NCBI GenBank assembly: GCA_001725415.1
Contig: MEGH01000006.1
Location: forward strand, 87,022-151,021
DNA length: 64,000 bases
Direction of reading: 5' to 3'
Source of the DNA: Pseudonocardia sp. SCN 73-27
GTDB taxonomy: Bacteria; Actinomycetota; Actinomycetes; Mycobacteriales; Pseudonocardiaceae
Numbering within the stretch: the stretch's first letter is position 1; each line of letters starts with the position of its first letter. The notes beneath the pieces were generated by a model. It searched no databases, was not told where the DNA came from, and was given only the letters and a program-made list of their open reading frames with translations. The translations under genes were made by a program, and so were the position numbers. Positions 10,127-18,143 of this stretch are shown piece after piece.

Positions 10127-10926
10127 GAGCGGGCGATCAGCTCACGGAGCAACGGGCCCGTGCGCAACGCCGCGGCGGCACCGGCGGCGAGGACCTCCTC
10201 GTGGTTCAGCGGCTCCCCGGACATCCCCGCCGCCAGGTTCGTGACCAGCGACAGCGCGAACACCTCCGCACCCTCCGCCGCCGCGGCGACGGCCTCGAGC
10301 ACCGTCGACATCCCGACGAGGTCGGCCCCGATCGTGCGGAGCATCCGGATCTCGGCCGGCGTCTCGAAGTGCGGGCCCGGCAGCCCGGCGTAGACGCCCT
10401 CGCTCACCCCCGGCGCCACCGCCCGGGCCAGCGCGCGCAGCCGCGGCGAGTACAACGTCGTCAGATCGACGAAACGCGCCCCGACCAGTGGAGACCGGGC
10501 CGTCATGTTGACGTGGTCGGACACGATCACAGGGTCGCCGACCGCCATGCCCTCGCGGATGCCGCCCGCCGCGTTGGTGAGCAGCACCGTGCGGCAGCCC
10601 GCCGCGACCGCCGTACGCACCCCGTGCACGGCGGCGTCGACACCGTGGCCCTCGTAGAGATGCGTGCGCCCCAGCATCACCAGTGCCCGCCGCCCGTCGA
10701 CGTCGACCGACCGGATCGTGCCCGCGTGCCCGTCCGCCGTCGGCGGCACGAAACCCGGCAGGTCGGCCATCGGGATCTCGGCGTCGGCGGTACCGATCAG
10801 ATCGGCCGCCGGGCGCCAGCCCGACCCGAGGACGAGCACGACGTCGTGGCGCTCGACGCCGGTCGCCTGCCGCAGCGCCGCCGCCGCCGTGTCGGCCAGG
10901 GCGGCGGGGTCGGCGGGGGTGCTCAT
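10123..10926 (-). CDS. punA: Purine nucleoside phosphorylase
   Basis: 267 residues; cleaves inosine and guanosine with phosphate to free base and (deoxy)ribose-1-phosphate. It belongs to the trimeric class II group: VLVLGSGW phosphate loop, [10 protein letters not shown], and [14 protein letters not shown], followed by [13 protein letters not shown] and the base-binding region [11 protein letters not shown] and [12 protein letters not shown] 10926 is favoured over ATG 10944 because a TACCCT box sits 6 bases before it. It precedes the phospho-sugar mutase in one operon, which could use the sugar phosphate it releases. Confidence 0.95.
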   Translation of the reverse strand: MSTPADPAALADTAAAALRQATGVERHDVVLVLGSGWRPAADLIGTADAEIPMADLPGFVPPTADGHAGTIRSVDVDGRRALVMLGRTHLYEGHGVDAAVHGVRTAVAAGCRTVLLTNAAGGIREGMAVGDPVIVSDHVNMTARSPLVGARFVDLTTLYSPRLRALARAVAPGVSEGVYAGLPGPHFETPAEIRMLRTIGADLVGMSTVLEAVAAAAEGAEVFALSLVTNLAAGMSGEPLNHEEVLAAGAAAALRTGPLLRELIARS

Positions 10927-10932
10927 GCGGGC

Positions 10933-10938
10933 AGGGTA
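10933..10938 (-). promoter_or_regulatory. -10 box for punA
   Basis: TACCCT on the minus strand, 6 bases before ATG 10926. Confidence 0.55.
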
Positions 10939-10962
10939 GATCAACGCGGCGGCGACGCCGGG

Positions 10963-12732
10963 TCAGGCGCCGGTGACGGTGAACCCGCGCGCGATCGCCG
11001 TGAACAGATCGGCCGACGTCGCCTCCGCCGTGTCGCCCGGTACCGTCAGCCGCAGCTCCCACACACCCTCGCCGCCCGGCACGATCCGCAGCCAGGTCGT
11101 GCGGTCCTGCGAGCCCGACGTCGTGCGGTACACCGTCTGCTGCACCCCCGCCGTCGTCCCGGCGACCGGTGCCGCCGGGTCGGCGCTCACGGTGTCGACG
11201 CCCAGCCCGTCGGCGGTGAGCCCGCCGAGCACCGCGTCGGCCGACGCGCCCCGCTGCACCGACAGCTCTTCCGAGCCGTCGGGGCTGACGAAACGCACCC
11301 CGGTCTTCCCGGCCGCGTCGTAGCGGTACTGCGCCCACGTCTCCGGGACATCGACGGAGAAGCCCAGCGGATCGGCGTGTGCGACCATCGGCGCCCGGTC
11401 CGTCGTGACCGTCACCGTCGACATCGGGGACTGGCCCGCGATCGCCCGCGTCGCCGCCCAGCCACCCGCCGCGCCCAGCAGCACGACGATCGCGCCGGCA
11501 ACCACCAGCGGCGCCGCCCACCAGCTCGGCATCTCACGGGTCGCGGCGACCGCAGCCGCCTGGCGACGCGACGTCTGCACCCCACCCGTCGCGACCGCGA
11601 CCGGTCGCGGCGGCTGAGGGGCCTGCCCGGTCCCTTCGACGGCACCGTGGCGCGTGAACGTGCCGGACTCCTGCGGCGCCCGCAGCCCCGGGAAGCTCCC
11701 GGGCGCCGCGGCCAACGGCGCGGAACCGCCCGCCGGGATCGGGCCCGACGCCGACACCCGCGGGCGCGGCAACGGCACCCCCGCCGACGGTGCAGGGTCC
11801 GGCGCGGGCGCCGGCACCACCGGCTCCGGCGGACGGATGTGTGCGGGCGACGCCGCCACCGTCGGCGAGTCCGGCGAACCCGGGTACAGCGGGTCGTCCG
11901 GGTCGGGGATGAGCGGGCGCAGCCGGTTGCGGACCTCGTCGAGCGGCATGCGCTGCAACGGGTCCTTCACCATCAGGGCCGCGATGACCTCCGACACCGG
12001 GCCCGCGTCACGCGGACGCGGCACGTCCCCGTCGACGACCTCGGTGATCGTCGAGACGGGATCGCCCCGCACGTCGTAGGGCGGGCGACCCTCGATCGCG
12101 GCGAACAACGTCGCGCCCAGGCCCCACAGGTCGGCCGCCGGCGTGACGGCCGCCCCCGCGGCCACCTCCGGCGCGATGTAGGCGGGAGAGCCCAGCACCA
12201 GCCCGGCCGTGGTCATCGGGGCGTCCGCGGAGTTGCGGGCGATGCCGAAGTCGGTGAGTTTGACCCGACCGTCGTCGGCCACCAGGACGTTGCCCGGCTT
12301 CACGTCGCGGTGCGTGATGCCCGCCCGGTGCGCTGCCCGCAGCGCGCCCGCCGTCGCATAGCCGACGACCGCGGCCTGCTGCGAGTTCAGCCGGCCCTGG
12401 TCGCCGATCATCGTCGCCAGGTTGCGCGACGGCAGCATCTCCAGGACGACGAGCGGGGCTCCGTCGACGTCGACCACGTCGTAGACGGTGATGATGTGCG
12501 GGTTCGACAGGCCACCCAGGGCGCGCGCCTCGCGCAGCATCCGCTCGCGCATCGCGAGCGCCTCCCGCTCCGGGATGCCCAGCGGGACCTTGAGCTCCTT
12601 GATGGCGACGGCACGACGCAGCACCTCGTCCCAGCCGCGCCACACGGTGCCCATCGCGCCGCTGCCGAGCTGCGCGGACAAGGTGTAGCGGCCGCCTACG
12701 CGACGCTCGCCGTCGTCTCGGGGGCTCGACAC
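10963..12732 (-). CDS. Membrane Ser/Thr protein kinase
   Basis: 589 residues. The Hanks-type kinase domain spans about residues 10-265: LGSGAMGTVWRG (P-loop), AIKELK (Lys), HRDVKPGN (catalytic loop), DFGIA, and APEVA. A proline/alanine-rich linker follows, then a single membrane helix (about 405-425, APLVVAGAIVVLLGAAGGWA) and an extracellular domain of about 160 residues with no recognised PASTA repeats. It thus has PknB-like topology with an unknown sensor domain. GTG 12732 follows a GACAAT box by 6 bases; ATG 12762 is the longest alternative. Targets unknown. Confidence 0.93.
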   Translation of the reverse strand: MSSPRDDGERRVGGRYTLSAQLGSGAMGTVWRGWDEVLRRAVAIKELKVPLGIPEREALAMRERMLREARALGGLSNPHIITVYDVVDVDGAPLVVLEMLPSRNLATMIGDQGRLNSQQAAVVGYATAGALRAAHRAGITHRDVKPGNVLVADDGRVKLTDFGIARNSADAPMTTAGLVLGSPAYIAPEVAAGAAVTPAADLWGLGATLFAAIEGRPPYDVRGDPVSTITEVVDGDVPRPRDAGPVSEVIAALMVKDPLQRMPLDEVRNRLRPLIPDPDDPLYPGSPDSPTVAASPAHIRPPEPVVPAPAPDPAPSAGVPLPRPRVSASGPIPAGGSAPLAAAPGSFPGLRAPQESGTFTRHGAVEGTGQAPQPPRPVAVATGGVQTSRRQAAAVAATREMPSWWAAPLVVAGAIVVLLGAAGGWAATRAIAGQSPMSTVTVTTDRAPMVAHADPLGFSVDVPETWAQYRYDAAGKTGVRFVSPDGSEELSVQRGASADAVLGGLTADGLGVDTVSADPAAPVAGTTAGVQQTVYRTTSGSQDRTTWLRIVPGGEGVWELRLTVPGDTAEATSADLFTAIARGFTVTGA

Positions 12733-12738
12733 CCGCCC

Positions 12739-12744
12739 ATTGTC
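12739..12744 (-). promoter_or_regulatory. -10 box for the Ser/Thr kinase gene
   Basis: GACAAT on the minus strand, 6 bases before GTG 12732. Confidence 0.45.
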
Positions 12745-13151
12745 GCCGCACCCCGCCGACACCGGACGGGCAACCCCCGATCGGTCCTGCGGGTGATGAC
12801 GGACAGTGACGGCCGTCTGACGGTACGCGAGAGATCCATCCGGCCCACCGGTCGTCGGACAGGCGGCCGGTCATTGTGGTGCGACGAACTGTCGACGCGG
12901 CCGTCGCGGCGCGGTGAGCGGCCCGAACGCTGTGGTGGGTGAGGGGGACCACCCGGGACCGGGGCCTCCGGCTCGCCGAACGGCGACCCTTCGCCCGCCC
13001 GCAGCAGACCGACGACCCCTCGCCGCGCATTTCCGCATCGTGCCGACTTCCGGTTGGAGAACCGCCGACCGGGTGAGGACTATGAGTCGATGGTTCACAC
13101 GGCTGCCGCCCCGCACTGGGCGCACACGGACCCGAGGGACGGTGATGAGGC
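12745..13151. other. Divergent intergenic region
   Basis: About 400 bases between the kinase gene (minus) and the amidohydrolase gene (plus). A short GGTGG/CCACC inverted pair occurs near 12938-12957. No gene, tRNA or known riboswitch consensus was recognised here. Confidence 0.4.
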
Positions 13152-14399
13152 GTGACCCTGCTGGAGGCGGACGCCGGACTCGCGGCGCTCGGTGACCTCC
13201 CGGTGACCGACCTCGGAGCCGGTACCGGACCGGACTGGCTCGACGCGTGGCTCGACACGCGCCGTGGCGACGTCGTCGCCTGGCGCCGATCCCTGCACTC
13301 CCTGCCGGAGCTCGGGCGCGCGGAGCGCCGCTCCACCGAGATGGTCGCCCGCCGGCTCATGGCCGCCGGGCTCGAGCCGCGCACGCTCCCCGGCGGCACG
13401 GGCCTGGTCTGCGACATCGGCTACGGCGAGCGCTGCGTCGCCCTGCGCGCCGACCTCGACGCGCTGCCGCTCCAGGAGGACACCGGACTGCCCTTCGCGT
13501 CGACCGTCCCGGGCGTCATGCACGCCTGCGGACACGACGCGCACACCGCAATGGTGCTCGGCGCCGGGCTCGCGCTCGCGTCCGCACCCTCGTTGCCCGG
13601 GCGGGTGCGACTGATCTTCCAGCACGCCGAGGAGGTCCAGCCCGGAGGCGCACTCGACATGGTCGCCGACGGCGCCATGGAGGGCGTCGAACGCATCTTC
13701 GCGCTGCACTGCGACCCGCGGCTCGAGGTCGGCAAGGTCGGCACCCGCGTCGGGCCCATCACCTCGGCGTGCGACCTCATCGAGATCCGGCTGACCTCAC
13801 CCGGCGGCCACACCGCCCGGCCCCACCTCACGGCCGACCTGGTGCAGGCCATGGGCCTGCTCATCACTCAGCTCCCCCTGCTGTTGACCCGCCAGGTCGA
13901 CCCGCGTTCCGGAACCGTGCTCGTGTGGGGCGCCGTCGAAGCCGGCCACGCCGCCAACGCCATCCCGCGCAGCGGCGTCCTCCGCGGCACCCTGCGCACC
14001 GCCGACCACGCGACGTGGAACGAGGTCGAGGCCAAGCTGCGCTCGCTCGTCGCGTCCGTGCTCGCGCCCACCGGCGTCGGATACGTCCTCGACCACGTGC
14101 GCGGCGTCCCGCCGGTGGTGAACGAGGCCGTCAGCGCCGGCATCCTGCGCGAGGCCGCGATCGCGGCCGTCGGCCCCGAGGCGGCCGCCATCACCGAGCA
14201 GTCCTCCGGTGGCGAGGACTTCGCCTGGTACCTCGAGGAAGCGGCGGGCTCGATGGCACGCCTCGGCGTGTGGTCGGGCCACGGCCCCATGCGCGACATC
14301 CACCAGCCCACCTTCGACCTCGACGAGCGCGCCCTGCCCGTCGGCGTCCGGGTCCTGGTGCAGTCGGCGCTCGCGGCCTTCGGGGTTCCGCCCGCCTGA
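13152..14399 (+). CDS. M20 family amidohydrolase
   Basis: 415 residues, like N-acyl-amino-acid amidohydrolases (hippurate hydrolase/ AmhX type), which release amino acids or indole-type acids from their amides. HACGHDAHTAM contains metal ligands, IFQHAEEVQPGGA the catalytic Glu pair, and ALHCDPR and SGGEDFAWY later His and Glu positions. The dimerisation lid domain sits in the middle (about residues 205-310). The first ~40 residues (AGTGPDWLDAWLD) are longer than usual. GTG start at 13152. Substrate not predictable. Confidence 0.9.
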   Translation: MTLLEADAGLAALGDLPVTDLGAGTGPDWLDAWLDTRRGDVVAWRRSLHSLPELGRAERRSTEMVARRLMAAGLEPRTLPGGTGLVCDIGYGERCVALRADLDALPLQEDTGLPFASTVPGVMHACGHDAHTAMVLGAGLALASAPSLPGRVRLIFQHAEEVQPGGALDMVADGAMEGVERIFALHCDPRLEVGKVGTRVGPITSACDLIEIRLTSPGGHTARPHLTADLVQAMGLLITQLPLLLTRQVDPRSGTVLVWGAVEAGHAANAIPRSGVLRGTLRTADHATWNEVEAKLRSLVASVLAPTGVGYVLDHVRGVPPVVNEAVSAGILREAAIAAVGPEAAAITEQSSGGEDFAWYLEEAAGSMARLGVWSGHGPMRDIHQPTFDLDERALPVGVRVLVQSALAAFGVPPA

Positions 14400-14441
14400 C
14401 CGTCCGAACCACAGAGGGCCGGCCCCCGACGGCCCCGCACC

Positions 14442-14478
14442 GCCGCCCGGCGGCTCCTTCACAGGAACCCCGGGCGGC
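14442..14478. terminator. Hairpin between convergent genes
   Basis: GCCGCCCGG (14442-14450) pairs with CCGGGCGGC (14470-14478). It lies between the stops of the convergent genes at 14399 and 14503, where a bidirectional terminator is expected. No T-tract. Confidence 0.5.
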
Positions 14479-14502
14479 TTCATGTGGCCCGGGTTCCCGG
14501 GA

Positions 14503-15321
14503 CTAGAGCGTCCCGACGAAGGCCGCGAGCTCGGTGTTGAACCGATCGGGTTCCTCCCAGAACGGCGAGTGCCCGCTGTTCTCGAAGATCACGGTCGACG
14601 TCGTCGGGATCGCCGCGGCAAGCGCTTCCCAGACCTTGGTCGGGTAGATCTGGCTGCGGGCGCCGTGTGCGAGCAGCACGGGGACGTCGATGCGTGGCAG
14701 CAGGGGCCGCCAGTCCTGGCTGGAGAACGAGACCCACAATGCGAGCGCGGTGAGATCGGGGACCGTCGTCGACTCGTCCTTCCACCACTGCAACGTCGCG
14801 GGGTCGATCTCGGCGCCGTCGGCGAACATCGCGGGGATCAGCGTCTCGCACAGGCCGATGCGGTCCTTGACCATCTGCCGCTGCACGGCGAGCGACGCGG
14901 CGGGGTCGAGGTTGCCGAAGACCCCGTGTTCCCAGTCGGCCTCGGCGAAGAGGTACGGCGTCATGTCGATGTCGACGACCGCGGAGAGCCGGGCCGTCCC
15001 GAACAGATCGAGATAGTTGTAGACCACGGCCATCCCCATGGACCAGCCGCCGAGGACGACGTCGCGCAGGTCCAGGTGGTCCATGACGGTCTCGACGTCC
15101 TGGCCGAGCTGCTCCATCGTCAGGTGGACCAGGTCGCGGCCCGACCGCCCGTGGCCGCGCATGTCGATCGTGACCACGCGGTGGTCGCGCGCGAGGTACG
15201 CGACGTTGCGGTCGAAGAACCGGCCGTTCATCGTCCATCCGTGGATCAGGACGATCGGGCGGCCGGTGCCCGTGCTGTCGTAGTGCAGCAGGACTCCGTC
15301 TGAGGCGGGGACGAACGGCAT
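14503..15321 (-). CDS. Alpha/beta hydrolase (esterase/haloperoxidase-like)
   Basis: 272 residues, soluble. Features are VLIHGWTMNGRFF (oxyanion hole), GGWSMGMAV (nucleophile Ser) and ENSGHSPFWEEP (His). The Asp is expected in the strand before LLAHGARSQIYP. ATG 15321 is preceded by AGGAG at 9 bases; upstream frame extension is not family-like. A copy of the 20-base palindrome at 15473-15492 lies about 150 bases upstream, so this gene is probably under the TetR at 15518 together with the catabolic operon. Possible lactone or ester hydrolase for the same substrate. Confidence 0.87.
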   Translation of the reverse strand: MPFVPASDGVLLHYDSTGTGRPIVLIHGWTMNGRFFDRNVAYLARDHRVVTIDMRGHGRSGRDLVHLTMEQLGQDVETVMDHLDLRDVVLGGWSMGMAVVYNYLDLFGTARLSAVVDIDMTPYLFAEADWEHGVFGNLDPAASLAVQRQMVKDRIGLCETLIPAMFADGAEIDPATLQWWKDESTTVPDLTALALWVSFSSQDWRPLLPRIDVPVLLAHGARSQIYPTKVWEALAAAIPTTSTVIFENSGHSPFWEEPDRFNTELAAFVGTL

Positions 15322-15472
15322 GTGGGTGCTCCTACGGGCCGACGGCGGTGGAGGGTGCGTGCTGTCGGCGAGGCAAGCGGGCGGCGTACCCGTTGCAGGC
15401 CGGCGGAGCGCCCGGCGAGGGCGTCCGGAGGGCGAGCGTGCCCGCCGTCGATCACGGCAGCGCACCTCGCGG

Positions 15473-15492
15473 CTGAATAACCGTTAATTCAG
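15473..15492. promoter_or_regulatory. Probable TetR operator, copy 1
   Basis: CTGAATAACCGTTAATTCAG is a near-perfect palindrome (CTGAAT/ATTCAG arms). A second copy at 16148-16167 differs in two central bases. It lies between the TetR stop and the upstream side of the hydrolase gene. Confidence 0.75.
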
Positions 15493-15517
15493 ACGAACGA
15501 CGCTACAGTGGCGGTCG

Positions 15518-16126
15518 TCACACGTCAACGGCGGCCCCGCTGCCGGACCCGACGATCCGGAGTGCGTACTCGGCGTACTGGTCGGCGACCTGGCGGGCGG
15601 TGTACGTGCCGGCGGGGCGGAACCAGGCCTTCGCGCTGTTGCCCATCTCGAGGATGAGGTAGCTGGCGGTGCGGGGGTCGGCGACGTGGAATCGGCCCTC
15701 GGCGCAGCCGCGTTCGACGATGCCGCGGATGCGGGCGCCGTAGGCGTCGCGTTTGCCGATGATCGTTGTGCGGTAGGGCTCGACCAGGCTGCGGATCTCG
15801 GTGTTGCAGACGGTGACCTCGGCCGGGTTCTCCAAGAAGTCCAGCACGGTGGCTGCGGCCGCGGCGCGGAGCTGCTCGGCGACGTCGGTGACGCCGGTGA
15901 GGGCGGCGGCGAGGGCGTCGAGGGCGCGGTCCATGGCGACGTCCATGATCGAGAACAGCAGGTCCTGCTTGGACGGGACGTGGTTGTAGAGGTTGGGCGC
16001 GGAGACGCCGAGGACCTGGGCGATGTCCTTCATGGACGTGCCCCGGTACCCCTGGGCGGCGAAGAGGTCGCGCGCCGCGTGTTGGACCGTCTGCGACGAG
16101 ACGGGCGTTGACCGCGTCACGGGCAT
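15518..16126 (-). CDS. TetR/AcrR regulator of the acyl-CoA catabolic operon
   Basis: 202 residues. The HTH is at about residues 24-50 (GTSMKDIAQVLGVSAPNLYNHVPSKQDLL), with a TetR C-terminal domain like those of fatty-acid regulators. It is flanked by two copies of a 20-base palindrome, one downstream of its stop and one between it and the divergent transporter gene. The simplest reading is repression of itself, the operon 16329-25121 and the hydrolase at 14503, relieved by an acyl-CoA intermediate. ATG 16126 is chosen from family length; longer upstream frames are shadows. Confidence 0.93.
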   Translation of the reverse strand: MPVTRSTPVSSQTVQHAARDLFAAQGYRGTSMKDIAQVLGVSAPNLYNHVPSKQDLLFSIMDVAMDRALDALAAALTGVTDVAEQLRAAAAATVLDFLENPAEVTVCNTEIRSLVEPYRTTIIGKRDAYGARIRGIVERGCAEGRFHVADPRTASYLILEMGNSAKAWFRPAGTYTARQVADQYAEYALRIVGSGSGAAVDV

Positions 16127-16147
16127 CACATTATCGTGGATCCGGCG

Positions 16148-16167
16148 CTGAATGAACGTTAATTCAG
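16148..16167. promoter_or_regulatory. Probable TetR operator, copy 2
   Basis: CTGAATGAACGTTAATTCAG, in the divergent region between the tetR start (16126) and the transporter start (16329). Same arms as copy 1 at 15473-15492. Confidence 0.8.
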
Positions 16168-16328
16168 AACCAGAACGCACGAGGCTCTGCGACGAGGCCA
16201 GTCGCCGGGCCCGCGAGGGGCCGCTCCTGCCACGCGACCCCCGCGCCGGTCCCGAACCGAGGACGACGACGACGAAGTCCGCGGCCCGCCCCGCGGGGGC
16301 GGGCCGCGAGGTCCGACGAGGAGACGAC

Positions 16329-17687
16329 ATGGCGACGCCTGCAGAGCCGACAACAGCAGGGACACAGGAACGGCCACCGATGCGCCGCGTCGCGGCGTCG
16401 GTGCTCATCGGTACGACGATCGAGTGGTACGACTTCCAGCTCTACGGCGCGGCGGCGGCCCTGGTGTTCGCGCCGCTGTACTTCCCGAACGTCGACCCGC
16501 TCGCGGGCACGCTGCTCGCGTTCTCGACGTTCGCGATCGGGTTCGGGGCGCGGCCGTTGGGCGGCATCGTCTTCGGGCACTTCGGCGACCGGATCGGCCG
16601 CAAGAAGGTGCTGGTCATGTCGTTGACGATGATGGGTGTCGCGACGTTCCTGATCGGCCTGCTGCCGACATACGCGTCGATCGGCATCTGGGCGCCGATC
16701 CTGCTGGTGGTGCTGCGGCTGTTCCAGGGCTTCGGCGTCGGCGGGGAGTGGGGCGGTGCGGTGCTCACGGCCGTCGAGTACTCGTCGAAGGGCAAACGCG
16801 GGCTGTACGGGAGCCTGCCGCAGATCGGCGTGCCGGCCGGCCTGTTGTTGTCGACGCTCGCGTTCCTCGCGGTCAGTGGGCTGCCGGACGACCAGTTCCG
16901 TAGCTGGGGCTGGCGCATCCCGTTCCTGATCAGCATCGTGCTCGTCGGCATCGGGCTGTTCATCCGGCTGAAGCTCACCGAGACGCCGGTGTTCGAGAAG
17001 GTCCGTGAGACGCGGACCGAGGCGCGGGTGCCGCTGTGGCTCGCGATCCGGACCTACCCGCTGCAGATCCTGCTGGCCATCGGCTCGATCGTCAGCACGG
17101 GTTCGTACTTCTACATCGTCAACACGTACGCGTTGAGCTACGGGCCGTCGGCGAAGACGTTCTCGCGCAACGAGATGCTGGTCGCGATCCTGATCTCGGC
17201 GGCGGTCGCGGCGGCGGCGTTGCCGGTGTTCGGGGCGATGTCGGAACGCTTCGGCCGCAAACGCATGATCCTGGCCGGCCTGGCGGCGATGGCGATCTGG
17301 ATCTACCCGACGATGCTCGCCGTCGACAGCGGCAACCTGGGGCTGCTGATCGCGGCGTACCTGGTGGGCGCGATCTTCTTCAGCATCTCCTACGGCCCGC
17401 AGGCCACCTACATCGTCGAGATGTTCGACGCGCGGGTCCGCTTCAGCGCGGCATCGACGAGCTTCCAGATCGGCGTGCTGCTGGGTGGCGCGCTGGCCCC
17501 GATCATCGCCGCGGCGCTGGTGAAGGCGACGGGGACGGTGCTCTCGGTGGCCGTCTACGTGTGCGTGATGTCGCTGATCTCGCTGGTGTGCGTGTGGGCG
17601 ATCAGCGCGAAGACGATCGCGCGCGGCAGCGCCGACCTGGACGACCCGTCGGTCGCCACGACCGACCTCGAGAAGCAGCAGGGATGA
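16329..17687 (+). CDS. MFS transporter, metabolite:H+ symporter type
   Basis: 452 residues with about 12 predicted membrane helices. GHFGDRIGRKKVL is the loop 2-3 MFS signature and FGVGGEWGGAVL is typical of the MHS (ProP/KgtP/ShiA-like) group, which imports carboxylates and other small acids with protons. ATG 16329 is preceded by GAGGAG at 5-6 bases. First gene of the plus-strand operon, so it probably imports the acid activated by the CoA ligase two genes downstream. Specificity unknown. Confidence 0.92.
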   Translation: MATPAEPTTAGTQERPPMRRVAASVLIGTTIEWYDFQLYGAAAALVFAPLYFPNVDPLAGTLLAFSTFAIGFGARPLGGIVFGHFGDRIGRKKVLVMSLTMMGVATFLIGLLPTYASIGIWAPILLVVLRLFQGFGVGGEWGGAVLTAVEYSSKGKRGLYGSLPQIGVPAGLLLSTLAFLAVSGLPDDQFRSWGWRIPFLISIVLVGIGLFIRLKLTETPVFEKVRETRTEARVPLWLAIRTYPLQILLAIGSIVSTGSYFYIVNTYALSYGPSAKTFSRNEMLVAILISAAVAAAALPVFGAMSERFGRKRMILAGLAAMAIWIYPTMLAVDSGNLGLLIAAYLVGAIFFSISYGPQATYIVEMFDARVRFSAASTSFQIGVLLGGALAPIIAAALVKATGTVLSVAVYVCVMSLISLVCVWAISAKTIARGSADLDDPSVATTDLEKQQG

Positions 17688-17694
17688 GCATCGC

Positions 17695-18138
17695 GTGATC
17701 ACGACCTACCTGGACGACATCCGCGTCGGCGACACCTCGGTGTCGCGGGCCAGGACGATCACCGAGACCGATCTCGTGCAGTTCGCGATGATCACCGGTG
17801 ACTGGCACCCGATCCACACCGACAAGGAGTACGCCGCCGCGGATCCACGGTTCGGCCGGCGCATCGCGCACGGCGCGCTGGTGATCTCGTTCGGGCTGGG
17901 TCTGGTCGAGTTCTGGCCGCCGGCGATGAAGGCCTTCTACGGGCTGGACAAGCTGCGGTTCGTGGCGCCGACCGTCATCGGGGACACCGTCCGCGTCGAG
18001 ACCGAGGTGCTCGACGTGGCGGAGCGCCCTGATGGCGACGGCGTCGTCACGTACCGGTTCGTGGTGCTCAACCATCGCGACGAGCCGCGGTGCGTCGCCG
18101 ACCTGAAGGCCCTGGTGGCCCGGAAGCCGGAGGGCTGA
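17695..18138 (+). CDS. MaoC-like hot-dog hydratase
   Basis: 147 residues; a single hot-dog domain of the MaoC (R)-specific enoyl-CoA hydratase type. The catalytic pattern is FAMITGDWHPIHTDKEYA (Asp/His) followed by GRRIAHGALV. It would add water to an enoyl-CoA intermediate. GTG 17695 lies 7 bases after the transporter stop, so it is in the same transcript. A second MaoC-like protein occurs at 20598; the two are probably heterologous rather than copies, as their sequences differ considerably. Confidence 0.9.
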   Translation: MITTYLDDIRVGDTSVSRARTITETDLVQFAMITGDWHPIHTDKEYAAADPRFGRRIAHGALVISFGLGLVEFWPPAMKAFYGLDKLRFVAPTVIGDTVRVETEVLDVAERPDGDGVVTYRFVVLNHRDEPRCVADLKALVARKPEG

Positions 18139-18143
18139 GCGGG

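Noticed and set aside
10201-12942. 913-codon plus-strand frame
   Set aside because: Antisense shadow of PNP and the Ser/Thr kinase; composed mainly of Arg, His and Pro with no domain.
12930-13080. Riboswitch-like G-rich structure (c-di-AMP type) before the amidohydrolase gene
   Set aside because: A GGTGG/CCACC pair and G-runs are present, but the conserved GGGGUGAA-type core is not found.
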